Below, piece after piece: positions 32,988-41,910 of a DNA stretch of 64,000 nt. How positions within the stretch are numbered: position 1 is the first letter of the stretch; each line of letters begins with the position of its first letter. The notes below the pieces were generated by a model, which saw nothing but the letters and a program-made list of their open reading frames with translations, was not told where the DNA came from and searched no databases. The DNA comes from Alkalicoccus luteus (lineage in GTDB: Bacteria; Bacillota; Bacilli; Bacillales; Salisediminibacteriaceae), in the NCBI GenBank assembly GCA_052061695.1, contig JBPZEY010000003.1; one strand, written 5' to 3'. The position numbers were made by a program, and so were the translations under genes.

Positions 32988-34088
32988 ATGTCGATGATCA
33001 AAGAGCTTGGTGCAAATCTAGCTGTGTTAACAACGTTATTATTTTTATATACGCAATTTACTGGCCGCTATGCGCTGCACCAGACATCTCCATTAAAGCT
33101 GAAGCTGTTTGCCGGTGTAATGGGCGGGCTGCTGTCTAACGTACTGATGTTTTACAGTCTGCAGTATGGCGAAACGATTGTGGATCTGCGTCATATTCCT
33201 ATTCTGCTGCTTGCCTACTATGGAGGTGCCGTCCCTGCAGGCATTGCCATGCTGTTTGTTATCATAGGCCGCTTTCTTTTTGGTATGACCGTATCTGCTT
33301 TAGCCGGAAGTGCACTTATCATTGCTGTAACGATTGCAGCAGTATGGATCGCCCGCAGCAAGCTTCCAAAAACCTTCTGCGTATTTTGGATGACGACCGC
33401 TGCCAACGTGATCTTTACGGCGGTCATCATTTATCTGCTTCAGGATCTGTCCATCCTGACCGGGCTTATACCATTTTACTGGGCCGTTTCATACATTGGT
33501 GCAGCTGCTGCTTTTTACACGGTAGAATATACAAGACGGTCGCAGCACCTGCTCAAACGATACCGTGAAGAGTCGCTCACAGACGGACTCACCGGGCTTA
33601 ATAACCTGCGTCAGTTCAATATGCATTTGCGCACCTTTTCTGAAGAGGCGAAGGAGGAAGACAAGCCACTCGCGCTGCTTTTTGCTGACATTGATCATTT
33701 TAAGCGGGTAAACGATACGTATGGACATCGTGAAGGCGACCTTGTTTTGAGGGAAATTGCGGCTATTATGGGCAGAAATGTTCGTCCGGTTGATATCATC
33801 AGCCGTAACGGCGGTGAGGAATTTACCGTACTTCTTCCTGGCTGTGCTAAGGACGATGCAAATGAAATTGCAGAACGCATCCGGAAAGCTGTCGAAGCAC
33901 ACCCGTTCGTGCTTTCAGATGACAGTGTTATCCACGTGACACTCTCGATTGGCATTGCCGCCTTTCCGGAAACCTCTGCCGCCCCAGAAACACTCACAGC
34001 CGATGCAGACGAAGCGCTGTATGAAGCAAAGCGGAGCGGACGCAACAAAACCCGCACCAGTTCCGTGCGGGCCGTGCAAATGTTTTAA
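32988..34088 (+). CDS. Membrane diguanylate cyclase (5TM-LYT/GGDEF), DgcK-like
   Basis: Protein of 366 residues. Residues 1-185 hold five or six helices of the 5TMR-LYT type. Residues about 195-360 are GGDEF: DGLTGLNNLRQF, FADIDHFKRVNDTYGHREGD, then the active site GGEEF and the product-inhibition site RPVD exactly five residues before it. The cyclase therefore appears active and feedback-inhibited by c-di-GMP. The membrane half may sense a small ligand. The layout matches B. subtilis DgcK. Monocistronic; convergent with the antiporter 1 nt later. Confidence 0.88.
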   Translation: MSMIKELGANLAVLTTLLFLYTQFTGRYALHQTSPLKLKLFAGVMGGLLSNVLMFYSLQYGETIVDLRHIPILLLAYYGGAVPAGIAMLFVIIGRFLFGMTVSALAGSALIIAVTIAAVWIARSKLPKTFCVFWMTTAANVIFTAVIIYLLQDLSILTGLIPFYWAVSYIGAAAAFYTVEYTRRSQHLLKRYREESLTDGLTGLNNLRQFNMHLRTFSEEAKEEDKPLALLFADIDHFKRVNDTYGHREGDLVLREIAAIMGRNVRPVDIISRNGGEEFTVLLPGCAKDDANEIAERIRKAVEAHPFVLSDDSVIHVTLSIGIAAFPETSAAPETLTADADEALYEAKRSGRNKTRTSSVRAVQMF

Positions 34089-34089
34089 C

Positions 34090-35580
34090 TTAGTCTTCCG
34101 GAACGCTGCGTCTTTCTCCGAGCAGCGTTTTTAAGTCTTTCTTACGCTTTTTTGACACGAGAATATACAGGATGTCCCCGTTTTCAATTGTCGTTTCCCC
34201 ATATGGTGTGACGAGTGTTTCCCCGCGGATAATCGCGTTAATTAATACGTCAGGCGGGAAGGCAATGTCTGAAAGTGTCTGACCAATCACTTTCGTCTCT
34301 TCGTTCACCGTGTATTCAATGATTTCCGCGTTCGCCTTTCCAATCGACACAAGCTCGAGAGAATGAAACGGAGTCACCTTCTTTGGACCGGTGAGTCCGA
34401 GCTTCTCTGCAGCTGGTGCAATAGAGGTTCCTTGAATTAAAGCTGAGGTTAACACAACAAAAAACACGACGTTGAAAAACAGCTGTGCATTCGGCAGACC
34501 AGCTATTAGCGGGAAGGTTGCCAATACGATCGGAACAGCACCTCGCAGCCCGGCCCAGGAAACGAGCAGCTTTTCCCTTAAACTATATGAAAAGCCGATC
34601 AATGTTAAGAAAACCGCGGCAGGACGAGCTAAGAGAATCAGCACCGCTGATAAAAATAACCCCTGAATAATAATCTCCAGTTGAAACAGTTCGCTTGGAA
34701 AGACAAGCAGCCCCAGAATAACGAACATACCAAGCTGCATCATCCATGCAAATCCCTCGTTAAAGCTGAAGATCGTGTGCCGGTAGGTAAGATCGCTGTT
34801 GCCGACCACAAGAGCAGCGATATAGACAGCAAGCAGTCCGCTGCCTCCTACGACAGCTGTCAGACTGTACGTAAGCAGCGCAAAACCCATTGCAATGATC
34901 GGATACAAACCGCTCGATTCTAAGTTAACGCGATTGATCAGCCACGATGCCGCTTTCCCTAGCAGCAAACCCGCGGCCAACCCGACGCCCATCTGAATGA
35001 AGAAGTCCCCAGCAACAGAAAGAAAACCTACACGGTCCGTAGTAAGAAGCGTAATAAAAGAGAGCGTTAAAAACATCGCCATCGGGTCATTTGTTCCCGA
35101 TTCTGCTTCCAGGGTTGCTCCGAGCTTTTCGCTGATATTATGATTCTTTAATGCTGCAAAAACAGCAGCTGCGTCTGTTGAACCAACAATGGCGCCGAAA
35201 AGCATCCCTTCCAGCCAGGTTACGTCCAATACAAAACGTGCCGCAACGGCGACGATGAGCGAAGTAAGTATAACGCCGACAGTTGCGAGGAGAAGGGAAG
35301 GGACAGCAATAGGTTTTATTGTCGCCCACTTTGTCGAGAGACCACCTTCAAACAATATAATAACCAGCGCAAAAATGCCGATCAGCTGCGCCAGCGAGGC
35401 ATCATCAAAGTAAATGAGTCCAAGCCCGTCACTACCGGCAAGCATGCCTATTCCAATAAATAAAATAAGGGCAGGAATACCAAAACGACTGGAGAATTTC
35501 GTGGTTAGTACGCCGATGATGAAAAAGAATGCGATCAGCATTAGAAACTGATCAGTGGAAAACATGTCTTCTATGGACAA
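34090..35580 (-). CDS. K+/H+ antiporter, CPA1 family, with TrkA-C domain
   Basis: Protein of 496 residues. About 12-13 helices form the Na+/H+ exchanger domain, with the conserved STDAAAVFAALK, EAESGTNDPMAMFL and GGSGLLAVYIAALVVGN segments. A TrkA-C (RCK_C) domain ends the protein (VNEETKVIGQTLSDIAFPPDVLINAIIRGETLVTPYGETTIENGDILYILVS). This is the CvrA/NhaP2 pattern of potassium/proton antiport with a regulatory cytosolic tail. A PII-like gene (frameshifted) lies upstream on the same strand and may have regulated it. Confidence 0.9.
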   Translation of the reverse strand: MSIEDMFSTDQFLMLIAFFFIIGVLTTKFSSRFGIPALILFIGIGMLAGSDGLGLIYFDDASLAQLIGIFALVIILFEGGLSTKWATIKPIAVPSLLLATVGVILTSLIVAVAARFVLDVTWLEGMLFGAIVGSTDAAAVFAALKNHNISEKLGATLEAESGTNDPMAMFLTLSFITLLTTDRVGFLSVAGDFFIQMGVGLAAGLLLGKAASWLINRVNLESSGLYPIIAMGFALLTYSLTAVVGGSGLLAVYIAALVVGNSDLTYRHTIFSFNEGFAWMMQLGMFVILGLLVFPSELFQLEIIIQGLFLSAVLILLARPAAVFLTLIGFSYSLREKLLVSWAGLRGAVPIVLATFPLIAGLPNAQLFFNVVFFVVLTSALIQGTSIAPAAEKLGLTGPKKVTPFHSLELVSIGKANAEIIEYTVNEETKVIGQTLSDIAFPPDVLINAIIRGETLVTPYGETTIENGDILYILVSKKRKKDLKTLLGERRSVPED

Positions 35581-35726
35581 TTACGGACACCGCCTCAATA
35601 AGAATGTTGCTATTCACAAGTTTACCAGTTTAACCCGAGTATTCACAGAAAAGTATACATTCTTTCTTTTCAAACTATTATTTATACGTGGAAATGTCTA
35701 CTCTCAAAGGCACCGTACGTAAAAGA

Positions 35727-35752
35727 CTTCCCGATTAAGGGAAGCCTTAATG
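35727..35752 (-). terminator. Terminator of the PII-like gene
   Basis: CTTCCC and GGGAAG arms followed on the minus strand by TCTTTT. Confidence 0.6.
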
Positions 35753-35797
35753 AAAATGATAAAACTGCCTCCTGCGAATACAATGGAATTACACAAA

Positions 35798-36102
35798 TTA
35801 ATGACGCAATCCGGCAATCTCCATTAAATCGACTGAAAAAACAAGCCCCTGGCCGGCTTCATACAGATCGGCCTCTTTTTTAACCGTTTCAATGACAGCT
35901 GATGTTTCCGCTTTGTTGACAATAAGCAGTATACAGTCGCGTTCCGGATGAATTTTCATTCCCATTAAGCTCCCATCTTTCGAGCTGTGGCCGGACGCTT
36001 GCAGTGCGTATGCGACTGCACCCCTTCCTCTTTTTCAAGCTTAGTTAATACGTCTTTTGTAATACTGCGATCGAGTACCACTATTACAGCTGCTCCATCC
36101 AT
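35798..36102 (-). pseudogene. PII-like (nitrogen regulator superfamily) gene with frameshift
   Basis: Starts MDGAAVIVVLDRSITKDVLTKLEKEEG from ATG 36102 (AGGAGG upstream), then the frame breaks at the GGGG run (36021-36024 on plus as CCCC). After a -1 correction it continues AVAYALQASGHSSKDGSLMGMKIHPERDCILLIVNKAETSAVIETVKKEADLYEAGQGLVFSVDLMEIAGLRH to TAA 35798-35800. The total length (about 101 residues) and ferredoxin-like strand/helix pattern suggest a PII-like small trimeric regulator. One missing G in a homopolymer explains it: a real mutation or a sequencing error. Confidence 0.65.
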
Positions 36103-36326
36103 ACTGACTCCTCCTAACCTGTTCTTTTCAGTTCCTATTCACGAATTTAAGGGCATATAAACTTAGAAAACAGTGAAACAACCCTAAGCAAAACAATCCA
36201 TCGTACTTGGGCTGTTAATAAAGTCATTTATGAGAATACTTCCTTCAATCATCACACCCACAACATGAAAGGATGGCCTCAAATCCGCTGTATCCATTGT
36301 GCGATTTTACAGCTTTAGCTGAATCG

Positions 36327-36857
36327 CTACTCCCACATCCGTATCCCGCGCTCTCTGGCTTCTTCCTCGACTGCGCGCAGGTCTGCTTCATACTTGTCGT
36401 CCGGCGGATAGACGACGACTTCGGCAAGACCGAGAGCGAGCAGCTTCTCCTGAAACATCGTACCGTCTTCCAGATAGACGTAGGCGAGCGTTCGGTCAAA
36501 CCGATCAACCGTAGTTTCATCCTGCTCCAAATAGACGGTTTCACCCAGCAGTGCCTGCCTGGCAAAAATAGCGGCCTCATCGCCCCACGGCTCTGATTCA
36601 CAGGTTGGCGGGTCGTGTCCGTGACAAATTTCTGGTGCATCTACCATGTACGGCCGTATCCGCTCCTCCCCCTCACCAGCAATTACGACATCAAACGTAT
36701 CGCCATCGACAACGTGCGTGACGGTCCCTTCGCGAATATGTTCCTGTTCAATCCGATCCACATATGTATGTAACTCAAACTCCAGCTCAAACGTTTCTTC
36801 TTCCGTATGGATTCCGCAAGCTGTCAGTAAACAAACAAGCGCGAGCAGTCGTTTCAC
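36327..36857 (-). CDS. Thermonuclease-family lipoprotein
   Basis: Protein of 176 residues with a lipobox (LVCLLTAC near residue 14). The staphylococcal-nuclease fold is visible: GTVTHVVDGDTFDVVIAGEGEERIRPYMVDAPEI (Asp of DGDT and Arg of RIRP), AAIFARQALLGETVYLEQDETTVDRFDRTLAYVYLEDG (catalytic Arg in DRFDRTLAYVY) and LLALGLAEVVVYPPDDKY. The start is GTG 36857, six bases after AGGGGAG; ATG 36863 touches the site. It cuts DNA or RNA outside the cell membrane. Confidence 0.87.
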   Translation of the reverse strand: MKRLLALVCLLTACGIHTEEETFELEFELHTYVDRIEQEHIREGTVTHVVDGDTFDVVIAGEGEERIRPYMVDAPEICHGHDPPTCESEPWGDEAAIFARQALLGETVYLEQDETTVDRFDRTLAYVYLEDGTMFQEKLLALGLAEVVVYPPDDKYEADLRAVEEEARERGIRMWE

Positions 36858-36965
36858 GTGCATCTCCCCTTTAGCTTATTGTAGCGAAAGCGGACCTTGT
36901 GCGCCATGATAGAAGGCTCCATCGATTTTCTAAATCGCCGCCATGGTTTAAAACGGAAGGGAATA

Positions 36966-37154
36966 ATGATGCTTATCTTCGTCATTGTATTTGTTCTGCT
37001 CCTGCACGTCAGTGGCATATTTTATGATGTTTTATCGTCAAAAGATGGGTTACGTCGCCTCTCCCTGCTCCTTATTGGTATTTCTTTTCATGTAAGGGCT
37101 GTCACTTGTGAATCTACTCACATTACTCTTTCTTTTTCTCTATTCCCGGCGTAA
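36966..37154 (+). CDS. Possible small membrane protein, 62 aa
   Basis: MMLIFVIVFVLLLHVSGIFYDVLSSKDGLRRLSLLLIGISFHV is two hydrophobic stretches, but the tail looks random. GGAAGGG lies before the ATG pair. It may be real with a degraded end. Confidence 0.35.
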   Translation: MMLIFVIVFVLLLHVSGIFYDVLSSKDGLRRLSLLLIGISFHVRAVTCESTHITLSFSLFPA

Positions 37155-37183
37155 AGTGGAATACAGAGATGGAGGGATGACGT

Positions 37184-37969
37184 ATGATGGAGAGCCAGTC
37201 GCTGGAGCAGGTCGAGCAGGTCTCCCAAAAGAAAGAGAAGATATTTAACACAGGGAAAATTCGTTATTTAATACGAGCGGCGCTTGCAAGCATGTTTATC
37301 GGCTTTGGTGTGATCGTCGCTTTCCGAACGGGCAGCTACTTTTATCTGGCTGAGTCTCCGTGGGCCTATCCAATGGCCGGGCTTACGTTCAGTGTCGCCA
37401 TCATTTTAATCGCTTACGGCGGTGCCGACTTATTTACAGGGGACACCTTTTATCACACGTACGCCGCCATCCGGAAAAAAATGGCGTGGGGCGTCGTTGG
37501 AAAGCTATGGACGTATACGTATATCGGCAACATCATCGGTGCTGCAGCCTTCGCCCTGCTGATTTACACGACTGGGCTGTTCAGCGATCCTGAGATCAGT
37601 GCCTTTCTGCTGACGGTCACCGACAGTAAAATGACCGATCCGGTCTCCGAGCTGTTTTTCCGGGCAGTGCTTTGTAACTGGCTGATCTGCATGGCCTTTT
37701 TCGTGCCGATGTCGATGAAGGATGATATTGCGAAAATGGCAGCAATGGTGCTGTTTGTGTTCTGCTTTTTTATCTCCGGCTATGAGCACAGCATCGCCAA
37801 CATGTGCACCTTCGCGATCGCGCTCGTGCTCGACAATCCCGGAGCTGTCACACCAGAAGGCATCGTCCGCAATTTAATCCCCGTCACCGCCGGTAATATT
37901 ATCGGCGGCGCCATCTTTATGGGGCTCGTCTATTACTACATTAACCGGCCGTTTATTAAAGACAGCTGA
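37184..37969 (+). CDS. Formate/nitrite transporter family channel
   Basis: Membrane protein of 261 residues with six helices. Family features are ADLFTGDTFYHTYAA, FFRAVLCNWLICMAFFVPMSMKDDIAKMAAMVLFVFCFFISGYEHSIANMCTF (the His of EHSIANM corresponds to the pore His of FocA) and TAGNIIGGAIFMG. Expected to pass formate, nitrite or similar monovalent anions as a pentamer. GGAGGG precedes ATG 37184. Monocistronic with terminator. No nitrite or formate enzyme is nearby, so the anion is not fixed. Confidence 0.9.
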   Translation: MMESQSLEQVEQVSQKKEKIFNTGKIRYLIRAALASMFIGFGVIVAFRTGSYFYLAESPWAYPMAGLTFSVAIILIAYGGADLFTGDTFYHTYAAIRKKMAWGVVGKLWTYTYIGNIIGAAAFALLIYTTGLFSDPEISAFLLTVTDSKMTDPVSELFFRAVLCNWLICMAFFVPMSMKDDIAKMAAMVLFVFCFFISGYEHSIANMCTFAIALVLDNPGAVTPEGIVRNLIPVTAGNIIGGAIFMGLVYYYINRPFIKDS

Positions 37970-37972
37970 TCG

Positions 37973-38004
37973 AAAGCCGCTTCGGGATGGAAGCGGCTTT
38001 TTTC
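37973..38004 (+). terminator. Terminator of the FNT channel gene
   Basis: AAGCCGCTTC and GAAGCGGCTT arms with a T run. Confidence 0.9.
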
Positions 38005-38024
38005 AGTACATGCTTGTAGTACGG

Positions 38025-38234
38025 CATACAGCTCCACCACTTACGCATAAATGCACTTTCCATACGCATACAGCTCCACCGCTTACGCATAAAGGCACCT
38101 CTCATACGCATACAGCTCCGCCACTTACGCATAAACACACTCTTCATGCGCATATAGCTCCATCACTTTCGCATAAATGCCCCTCTCATACGCATACAGC
38201 TCCGCCACTTACGCATAAATGTACTTTCCGAACG
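38025..38234. repeat. Tandem repeat, five 42-bp units
   Basis: Units begin at 38025, 38067, 38109, 38151 and 38193 with a constant period of 42 bp. Each has CATACAGCTCC near its start and TTACGCATAAA in the middle. The units are diverged but in register. Because 42 is a multiple of three, open frames exist on both strands with 14-residue repeats, but neither has a ribosome binding site. It fills the gap between the FNT terminator and AzlD. It is not CRISPR: no spacers. Confidence 0.88.
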
Positions 38235-38309
38235 CATCACTCACTCTCTCCTGCGGTTAGGATCAGCGGATTTGCTTTTCCAACGAAAAAAGCTCCTGTC
38301 TCAGGGAGC

Positions 38310-38615
38310 TTACGTGATGATATGCACGCCGGTTAACAGCAGGATTGTGCCTGCAACGACGGCTAGAAGCGGTGCGCCGGTGTAAGCGATCAAAAAGGCG
38401 ATGACGCCGCCTAACATGCCGTACCAGATCGTTTCCTGCGCATACAGAATACCTGGAAAGATGAGGGCGCCGAGCACGGCGTACGGCACGTGTGAGAGCA
38501 TACGGCGCAGCCAGTCAGGCCAGTTTTCTGTAGAAAGGGCGATCAGCGGCAGGATGCGCGGGATGTACGTGACAAGTCCCATGCCGATAATCATCCAGAT
38601 GAATTCCTCTCTCAT
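38310..38615 (-). CDS. azlD: AzlD-family small membrane protein
   Basis: Protein of 101 residues with four hydrophobic segments; the family pattern GLVTYIPRILPLIAL...WLRRMLSHVPYAVLGALIFPGIL is clear. AzlC and AzlD form a branched-chain amino acid exporter. It overlaps azlC by ATGA (38612-38615) and is the last gene of the operon. Confidence 0.88.
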   Translation of the reverse strand: MREEFIWMIIGMGLVTYIPRILPLIALSTENWPDWLRRMLSHVPYAVLGALIFPGILYAQETIWYGMLGGVIAFLIAYTGAPLLAVVAGTILLLTGVHIIT

Positions 38616-39316
38616 GTGATCCGCCTCCTGATCAGCAGCTCATAGATGACAACTGCCGTAATCACCGCGGCCATTATGGCCCAGCCGGTGTCGAGTACAA
38701 ACGCGTACATCCAGTTAAAGCCTCCGCCAAGTAAAGCGAGCACGACGACAGGCCGGCCTGCGTCTTTAATCGACGGCACTAACAGGGCGATAAACAGCGC
38801 GTAGAGCGCGATTCCCATGCTCTCCTGTAAAATTGCGGGTAAAATCGCTCCGGTAAAATAGCCGACGGCCGTAAAACCGACCCAGCTGGAGTAAGCGGCG
38901 ATGCCTGTTCCTAATATGTAGCCGCCCGGCACCGGCTCCTTATGCACAGACGATACGGCAAAGACCTCATCTGTCAAAAAGAAGCCGAATAAAGCCCGGT
39001 AGCGCTTCGACGTCGGCTCTGCCCGCTCATTAATCGAGGCGCTCATGAGCAGATGCCGGAAATTCACGATAAACGTCGCGAGCACAATTTCGATCATGCC
39101 GGCGCCGACCGCAATCATCGACAGCGCCATGTACTGGGCCGCTCCGGCAAACACCAGCATACTCATGAGCACCGCTTCGTACACTGTGAGGCCGGTCGAG
39201 CCGGCAAGCAGGCCGAATGCAATCGCAACCGGCATATAGCCAAACGCAATGGAAAGCCCCGCCGACAATCCTCGGCGGAGCTCGATCGTATTTGGTGCAG
39301 GTGCAGCTTGTTCCAA
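38612..39316 (-). CDS. azlC: AzlC-family branched-chain amino acid exporter subunit
   Basis: Protein of 234 residues with about seven helices: RRGLSAGLSIAFGYMPVAIAFGLLAGSTGLTVYEAVLMSMLVFAGAAQYMALSMI is the AzlC signature region and NFRHLLMSASI follows. It starts at TTG 39316 with GGAGGAG upstream. It lies 54 nt after the regulator and before azlD. Confidence 0.88.
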   Translation of the reverse strand: MEQAAPAPNTIELRRGLSAGLSIAFGYMPVAIAFGLLAGSTGLTVYEAVLMSMLVFAGAAQYMALSMIAVGAGMIEIVLATFIVNFRHLLMSASINERAEPTSKRYRALFGFFLTDEVFAVSSVHKEPVPGGYILGTGIAAYSSWVGFTAVGYFTGAILPAILQESMGIALYALFIALLVPSIKDAGRPVVVLALLGGGFNWMYAFVLDTGWAIMAAVITAVVIYELLIRRRIT

Positions 39317-39370
39317 AACGCTCTCCTCCTTCTCGCTTCTCCTAGTTTACGACAGGAGCAGGCAGAGCTG

Positions 39371-40678
39371 TCAAGCGTTTCCTTCTGCTTCCTCCAGCTT
39401 CAGGCGGAACAGTTTACGGGGCCGTCCACGGCGGACTCCCTGCTCTTCTCCGGCAATTTCTGCAAAGCCCGCTTCTTCCAGCTCATGCAAAATACGCCGT
39501 GCATTGCGCTCGGAGCTTGCAAGCCATACGGCGAGGTCCTTCGACGTCACTTCCCGCTGCTGGTGATAGCGGGCGTACGCGAGAATTTTCGAGACAACGC
39601 CGGGCGACACACGGCCGCGCAGCTGATCGACCGCGCGAAGGTGTCCGCTCTGCACCGAGTAGCTGAGTGATCCTGCCTCCGGGAAGTGCTCCGTTTGCCG
39701 CTTTTCTTCGTCGACTGCATAAATCACCCGTTCTGTTGTGCGGCGCGACTGCTGCAGCGCCTCCTGCACGTGGACTTCTGCTTCCATCGCACTGTTGCCG
39801 TAGCCGATTGCCATGCGGATGTGCAGCTTCGCCTGCAGCTCCGTTTCTTCCATCACCGTAAACGGAAGAGGGCGGCGCTCTACTTCGCCGCGCGTCGTAA
39901 ACAAGTGAAACAAACCGTCCCCGATCTGCACGAAGGAGCCTTTTACTTCCTCGGCATAGCGCAGCAATATTCGCTTCAAATCCAGCTCACGGTGCTTTCG
40001 TCTGAACGAATGATACTCCTCCAGGCTTGCTTCCTCGCGCACTTCGACGCCGATGACAGCGAGCTGGTGACTGCGGTACCAGTCCGCCGATCGGCGCTCG
40101 CGGATAAATTTAAGCGTTTCACTGACATCAAAGCGTGATGCCGTAATCCGGTAAACCGGGATGCCTCTGCTTTTTAACTCCTGGTACACGCGGCGGATGC
40201 ACGTTAACGCGATCGTCTCCGGTGCTTTTTCATGCTCCGCTGCATGAAACTGAATAATCTCCTCAGCTGATTTATAGCCGGCATACGGATACGTTGTGAC
40301 CTGCAGACCATCCAGTTCGTGCTCCTGTTTCACCTGCTGAAACTCGGCTTCGTCGATCGTATCGAGCGAGACCCGGGTCGGGTTCTCCTCCCTGAAAAAC
40401 ATGTCGAGCAGCGCGCCAACGAGGCTCGCCCCGTGAAGCGGCGGATAGTAGGCATTCTCGCGGTTCACGAACCCCTGCTCTACGGCATACGCGTAAGGGG
40501 CCTGACCGGAAAAAAGCCAGCAGTCCACCTTTCCGGCCGCGCCGTTCACGAGCGCTTCTGTTTCTTCCGTTGCTTCATAATGAAAGCTCGTCCAGTCAAA
40601 ATCAGGGAATGGCCGCACGACCTCTTCCATCATCGTTACCGAATCTTTAGGACCGAGCAGCCCTAAACGTATTTTCAC
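39371..40678 (-). CDS. Large regulator with C-terminal winged helix, unknown family
   Basis: Protein of about 435 residues. N-terminal part: VKIRLGLLGPKDSVTMMEEVVRPFPDFDWTSFHYEA, alpha/beta sensor-like, and KVDCWLFSGQAPYAYAVEQG. Middle (about 230-330): LAVIGVEVREEASLEEYHSFRRKHRELDLKRILLRYAEEVKGSFVQIGDGLFHLFTTRG, which resembles a cyclase/GTP-cyclohydrolase III-like fold. C-terminus: ASSERNARRILHELEEAGFAEIAGEEQGVRRGRPRKLFRL, a winged helix DNA-binding domain. The start is probably GTG 40678, eight bases after the GG of the site AGGTGAT; earlier frames at 40684 and 40687 overlap the site. Likely the operon's own regulator. Confidence 0.7.
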   Translation of the reverse strand: MKIRLGLLGPKDSVTMMEEVVRPFPDFDWTSFHYEATEETEALVNGAAGKVDCWLFSGQAPYAYAVEQGFVNRENAYYPPLHGASLVGALLDMFFREENPTRVSLDTIDEAEFQQVKQEHELDGLQVTTYPYAGYKSAEEIIQFHAAEHEKAPETIALTCIRRVYQELKSRGIPVYRITASRFDVSETLKFIRERRSADWYRSHQLAVIGVEVREEASLEEYHSFRRKHRELDLKRILLRYAEEVKGSFVQIGDGLFHLFTTRGEVERRPLPFTVMEETELQAKLHIRMAIGYGNSAMEAEVHVQEALQQSRRTTERVIYAVDEEKRQTEHFPEAGSLSYSVQSGHLRAVDQLRGRVSPGVVSKILAYARYHQQREVTSKDLAVWLASSERNARRILHELEEAGFAEIAGEEQGVRRGRPRKLFRLKLEEAEGNA

Positions 40679-40683
40679 AGACA

Positions 40684-41910
40684 TCACCTACTGACAGATT
40701 TCATGTGGTGGAAAAGAAGCTCCGTGCCTTTCACAAGGTCCTCAAGCGACGCGTGCTCCTCCGGATGATGGCTGAGTCCGTCGCGGCATGGAATGAACAA
40801 AAGTCCGGACGGCCATTTTGTCTGCATGTTCATGACATCGTGCCCTGCTCCGCTCTCCATCCCGAGGCATGTATAACCGGTTTCTTCTTCCAGTTTCTTC
40901 AGTTTATCATAGATGCCTGCGTCGAGCGTCACCGACGCATTGCGAACGATGACGTCTTTTTCGATATCGAACTGCGACTGGGACATCCAGCCGTCAATGG
41001 CCGCTTCCATTCGCTTTTTCTGCTGATCGGACACGCTGCGGATGTCGATCCCTAAGACGACGGTGCCCGGGATCACGTTCATCGCGTTTGGATAGCTTTC
41101 AATCGTACTTACGGTCGCAACGAGCGGGTAGTCATCGTAGTCGTTCAGCTTGAGCGCTGCCTGCTGCACGAATGTGATCAAACCGGCTGCTTCTGTCAGC
41201 GCATCCTTGCGCTGGTCCATCGGCGTCGTGCCGGTATGACCTGCTTTTCCGCTGATTGTCACGTGCATGCGAATCGGGCAGGCAATGGCAGCTGCCGCCC
41301 CGTATTCTTTTCCTGCGTTCTCGATCCGCATCCCCTGCTCAATATGCAGCTCGGTGAAGGAGAGCAGCTCGTTTTCGCCACGTTCCGCTTCCTTGAAGGC
41401 GTCCGGATTGTAGCCCGCCTCACGCATCGCTTCTGCGAGCGTGACACCGTCTTGATCGGTGATCGTATCGAGCTGTTCACGCGTCAGCATCCCTGTCATC
41501 GCTTTACTACCAACCGTTGACATGGAAAAGCGCGAGGATTCTTCCGATACGAAGCAGATTACTTCAATCGGTTTTTCCGGCGTAATGTCTGCGTCCGTTA
41601 AAAGCTTTACCGCACCGAGCGCGGTCAGAACACCAGCGGCGCCGTCATAGCCGCCACCGTTCGTAACGGTATCCAGATGCGAGCCAAACGCATGCGCCGG
41701 ACCGTCCGACTTTCCATCGAGCCGCGCGATCACGTTGCCGACGGCATCCGTGCGCACCGTCATACCGAGCGCTTCTGCCTCCTCTTTAAAGACACGCTGC
41801 GCTTCCTGTTCTTCTTTCGTAAAGCTGAGGCGCGTAAACCCTTCCGGCCGGGTCATCGTATCGGTCAGGTTCAGTGCAAGTAGTCGTGTTTCCAGCCAAT
41901 CTGCAATCAT
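40684..41910 (-). CDS. Zn-dependent M20C hydrolase (allantoate/N-carbamoyl-L-amino acid amidohydrolase type)
   Basis: Protein of 408 residues of the hydantoinase/carbamoylase group. Metal-site segments: GSHLDTVTNGGGYDGAAGVLTAL (His and Asp), EESSRFSMSTVGSKAM (Glu), TELHIEQGMRIE (His) and MESGAGHDVMNM (His). The Asp-to-Gly change typical of the carbamoylase branch is seen. Substrate is probably an N-carbamoyl or allantoate-like amide. It overlaps both neighbours by ATGA. Confidence 0.87.
   Translation of the reverse strand: MIADWLETRLLALNLTDTMTRPEGFTRLSFTKEEQEAQRVFKEEAEALGMTVRTDAVGNVIARLDGKSDGPAHAFGSHLDTVTNGGGYDGAAGVLTALGAVKLLTDADITPEKPIEVICFVSEESSRFSMSTVGSKAMTGMLTREQLDTITDQDGVTLAEAMREAGYNPDAFKEAERGENELLSFTELHIEQGMRIENAGKEYGAAAAIACPIRMHVTISGKAGHTGTTPMDQRKDALTEAAGLITFVQQAALKLNDYDDYPLVATVSTIESYPNAMNVIPGTVVLGIDIRSVSDQQKKRMEAAIDGWMSQSQFDIEKDVIVRNASVTLDAGIYDKLKKLEEETGYTCLGMESGAGHDVMNMQTKWPSGLLFIPCRDGLSHHPEEHASLEDLVKGTELLFHHMKSVSR

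Noticed and set aside
38025..38234. CRISPR array
   Set aside because: Units are contiguous and diverged with no unique spacers, and no cas genes are present.
37956..38336. Repeat-encoded peptides on both strands with 14-residue periods
   Set aside because: Follow from the 42-bp period; no ribosome binding site, and the sequence is low complexity.
39053..39670. 205-residue plus-strand frame opposite AzlC and the regulator
   Set aside because: Arginine/histidine-rich shadow frame with no features; the minus-strand genes are clear.
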